NCBI GenBank assembly: GCA_017523725.1
Contig: JAFWVY010000027.1
Location: 1-54,207 of the forward strand
Source of the DNA: Bacteroidales bacterium
GTDB lineage: Bacteria > Bacteroidota > Bacteroidia > Bacteroidales > UBA4181
Direction: 5' to 3'
DNA: 54,207 bases
The notes below the pieces were generated by a model. It was not told the origin of the DNA. It searched no databases and saw only the letters and a list, made by a program, of their open reading frames with translations. The position numbers were made by a program, and so were the translations under genes. Positions 53,376 through 54,207 of the stretch are shown piece by piece. The stretch's first letter is position 1. Every line of letters starts with the position of its first letter.

Positions 53376-53416
53376 GCGATATTTGCGTTACGAAAATTAC
53401 GCAACGATAATATCGC
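53376..53416. promoter_or_regulatory. Nested palindrome upstream of the ATPase gene
   Basis: GCGATAT (53376-53382) pairs with ATATCGC (53410-53416); inside it TTGCGT (53383-53388) pairs with ACGCAA (53399-53404). The arms are perfect, with a 5-bp bulge on the right side and a TTACG direct repeat in the loop. It lies 10 bp before the ATG and could be an operator or an RNA hairpin over the start. Confidence 0.5.
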
Positions 53417-53425
53417 AATCTCCTT

Positions 53426-54148
53426 ATGGCCAAGAACAGCTTTAATCCGTTCCTTCTTACCGGATACGAATCCCCGGAGTTTTTTTGCGACAGAAAGGAA
53501 GAAACCCAGGAACTTCTGGAATCCCTGAGGAATGGCAGAAACGTAACCCTCACATCCCCCCGCAGGATGGGAAAGACGGGGCTTATCCTGCACACATTCC
53601 GTATTCTTAAAGAAAAGAATCCCGGAGTGGCCACCATCTACATGGATCTTTTCCCGACAGAGTCTTTGCAAGATTTTATCCGTATGTTTGCGTCAGAGGT
53701 GCTTGGCAGCATCGATTCCAATCCGATGAAGGTGCTTAAACAGGCAGTCTCCGTCATCAGAGGGATACGCCCGAATATCACCATAGATGGGATAACCGGA
53801 AAAACGAAAATAGGCATAGACATCGTCCAGGGTCAAGAAGAACATACGCTGGCCCAGATCTTCGATTACCTCAAACAGACCTCGAAAGAATGCTGCATTG
53901 CATTTGATGAGTTTCAGCAGATTGCCCGATATCCTGAAAAGAACGTCGAGGCTGTTCTCAGGACCTATATCCAGAATATCCACAACGTGCATTTTATCTT
54001 CTCAGGAAGCCAGTCCCACCTGCTGACCGAGATGTTTCTTTCTCCCAAAAGACCGTTCTATCAAAGCACATCGAACAAAAACATCGGGCCGATAGACCGT
54101 GGGAACTACTACACTTTCGCAGCAAGTTTCTTCTCAAAACAAGGCTGA
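53426..54148 (+). pseudogene. AAA-family ATPase interrupted by an in-frame TGA
   Basis: A P-loop ATPase of the Bacteroidota multi-copy AAA family: NPFLLTGYESPEFFCDRKEE, Walker A TSPRRMGKTGL, Walker B CCIAFDEFQQIA and FIFSGSQSHLL are intact. After ...NYYTFAASFFSKQG a TGA occurs at 54146-54148, yet the same frame goes on as LLPPEVFDTIYKQYDGHTW to the window end, which is what intact family members (about 350-400 residues) read next. So the gene is cut at codon 241 by a nonsense change, or is read through. The C-terminal part lies outside the window. Confidence 0.75.
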
Positions 54149-54207
54149 CTCCTCCCTCCTGAAGTCTTCGACACCATTTACAAGCAGTATGACGGACATA
54201 CCTGGTA

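Overview
The window looks like a Bacteroidales chromosome (phylum Bacteroidota) carrying most of a tailed prophage. The evidence is the recurring TAnnTTTG promoter box, a type IX secretion protein (PorZ) with a sorting domain, the family set DUF3822 / RsmD / DUF721 / SurE / LpxB, a Bacteroidota-type RecQ with a long C-terminus, and a BACON domain on a phage tail protein. GC content is high, most of all in the prophage. I cannot name the genus. A TatC gene together with PorZ argues against Bacteroides itself.

Positions 1 to about 29.5 kb are a siphovirus-type prophage read left to right. The window opens inside it: there is no integrase, repressor or left attachment site, so the left end lies outside. 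Order: remnant of a C5-cytosine methyltransferase; small early/middle genes including a Gly-X repeat protein; a VRR-NUC nuclease and SNF2-type helicase; a stand-alone DnaA domain IV protein; small and large terminase; portal; a MuF head protein with a long metalloprotease-like C-terminal domain; two small opposite-strand genes; scaffold, decoration and capsid proteins; head-tail connectors; tail tube with BACON domain; tail chaperone pair with a -1 frameshift site; tape measure; distal tail and hub; holin; a series of tail-tip / receptor-binding proteins; an M15 peptidase; a membrane HExxH protein; and a probable one-gene spanin. Most genes overlap or nearly touch, so one long late operon from a promoter near 4180 is likely.

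From about 29.6 kb to the end is ordinary chromosome. A leftward operon (34033 to 29753) holds a membrane-anchored unknown protein, DUF3822, rsmD, DUF721, surE and lpxB. Rightward follow a RecD-like helicase, tatC and lptB. Leftward are rdgB and porZ, then rightward kdsB and recQ, leftward a C-terminal processing protease, rightward a polyprenol-phosphate sugar transferase with dihydroorotase and a BlaI-type regulator, leftward gpmI, rightward a YfhO-like membrane protein with a cytidylate-kinase-like protein. The last gene is an AAA ATPase interrupted by an in-frame stop. Several of these serve the outer envelope (LpxB and KdsB make lipid A/Kdo, LptB exports LPS, PorZ acts on LPS-anchored secretion).

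The most interesting parts are in the prophage: the AT-richer toxin-like cassette of MuF C-terminal domain plus two antiparallel genes (about 8530-9930), and a phage DnaA-domain-IV protein in a prophage that carries three perfect 9-bp DnaA boxes. No tRNA, rRNA or CRISPR array was seen.
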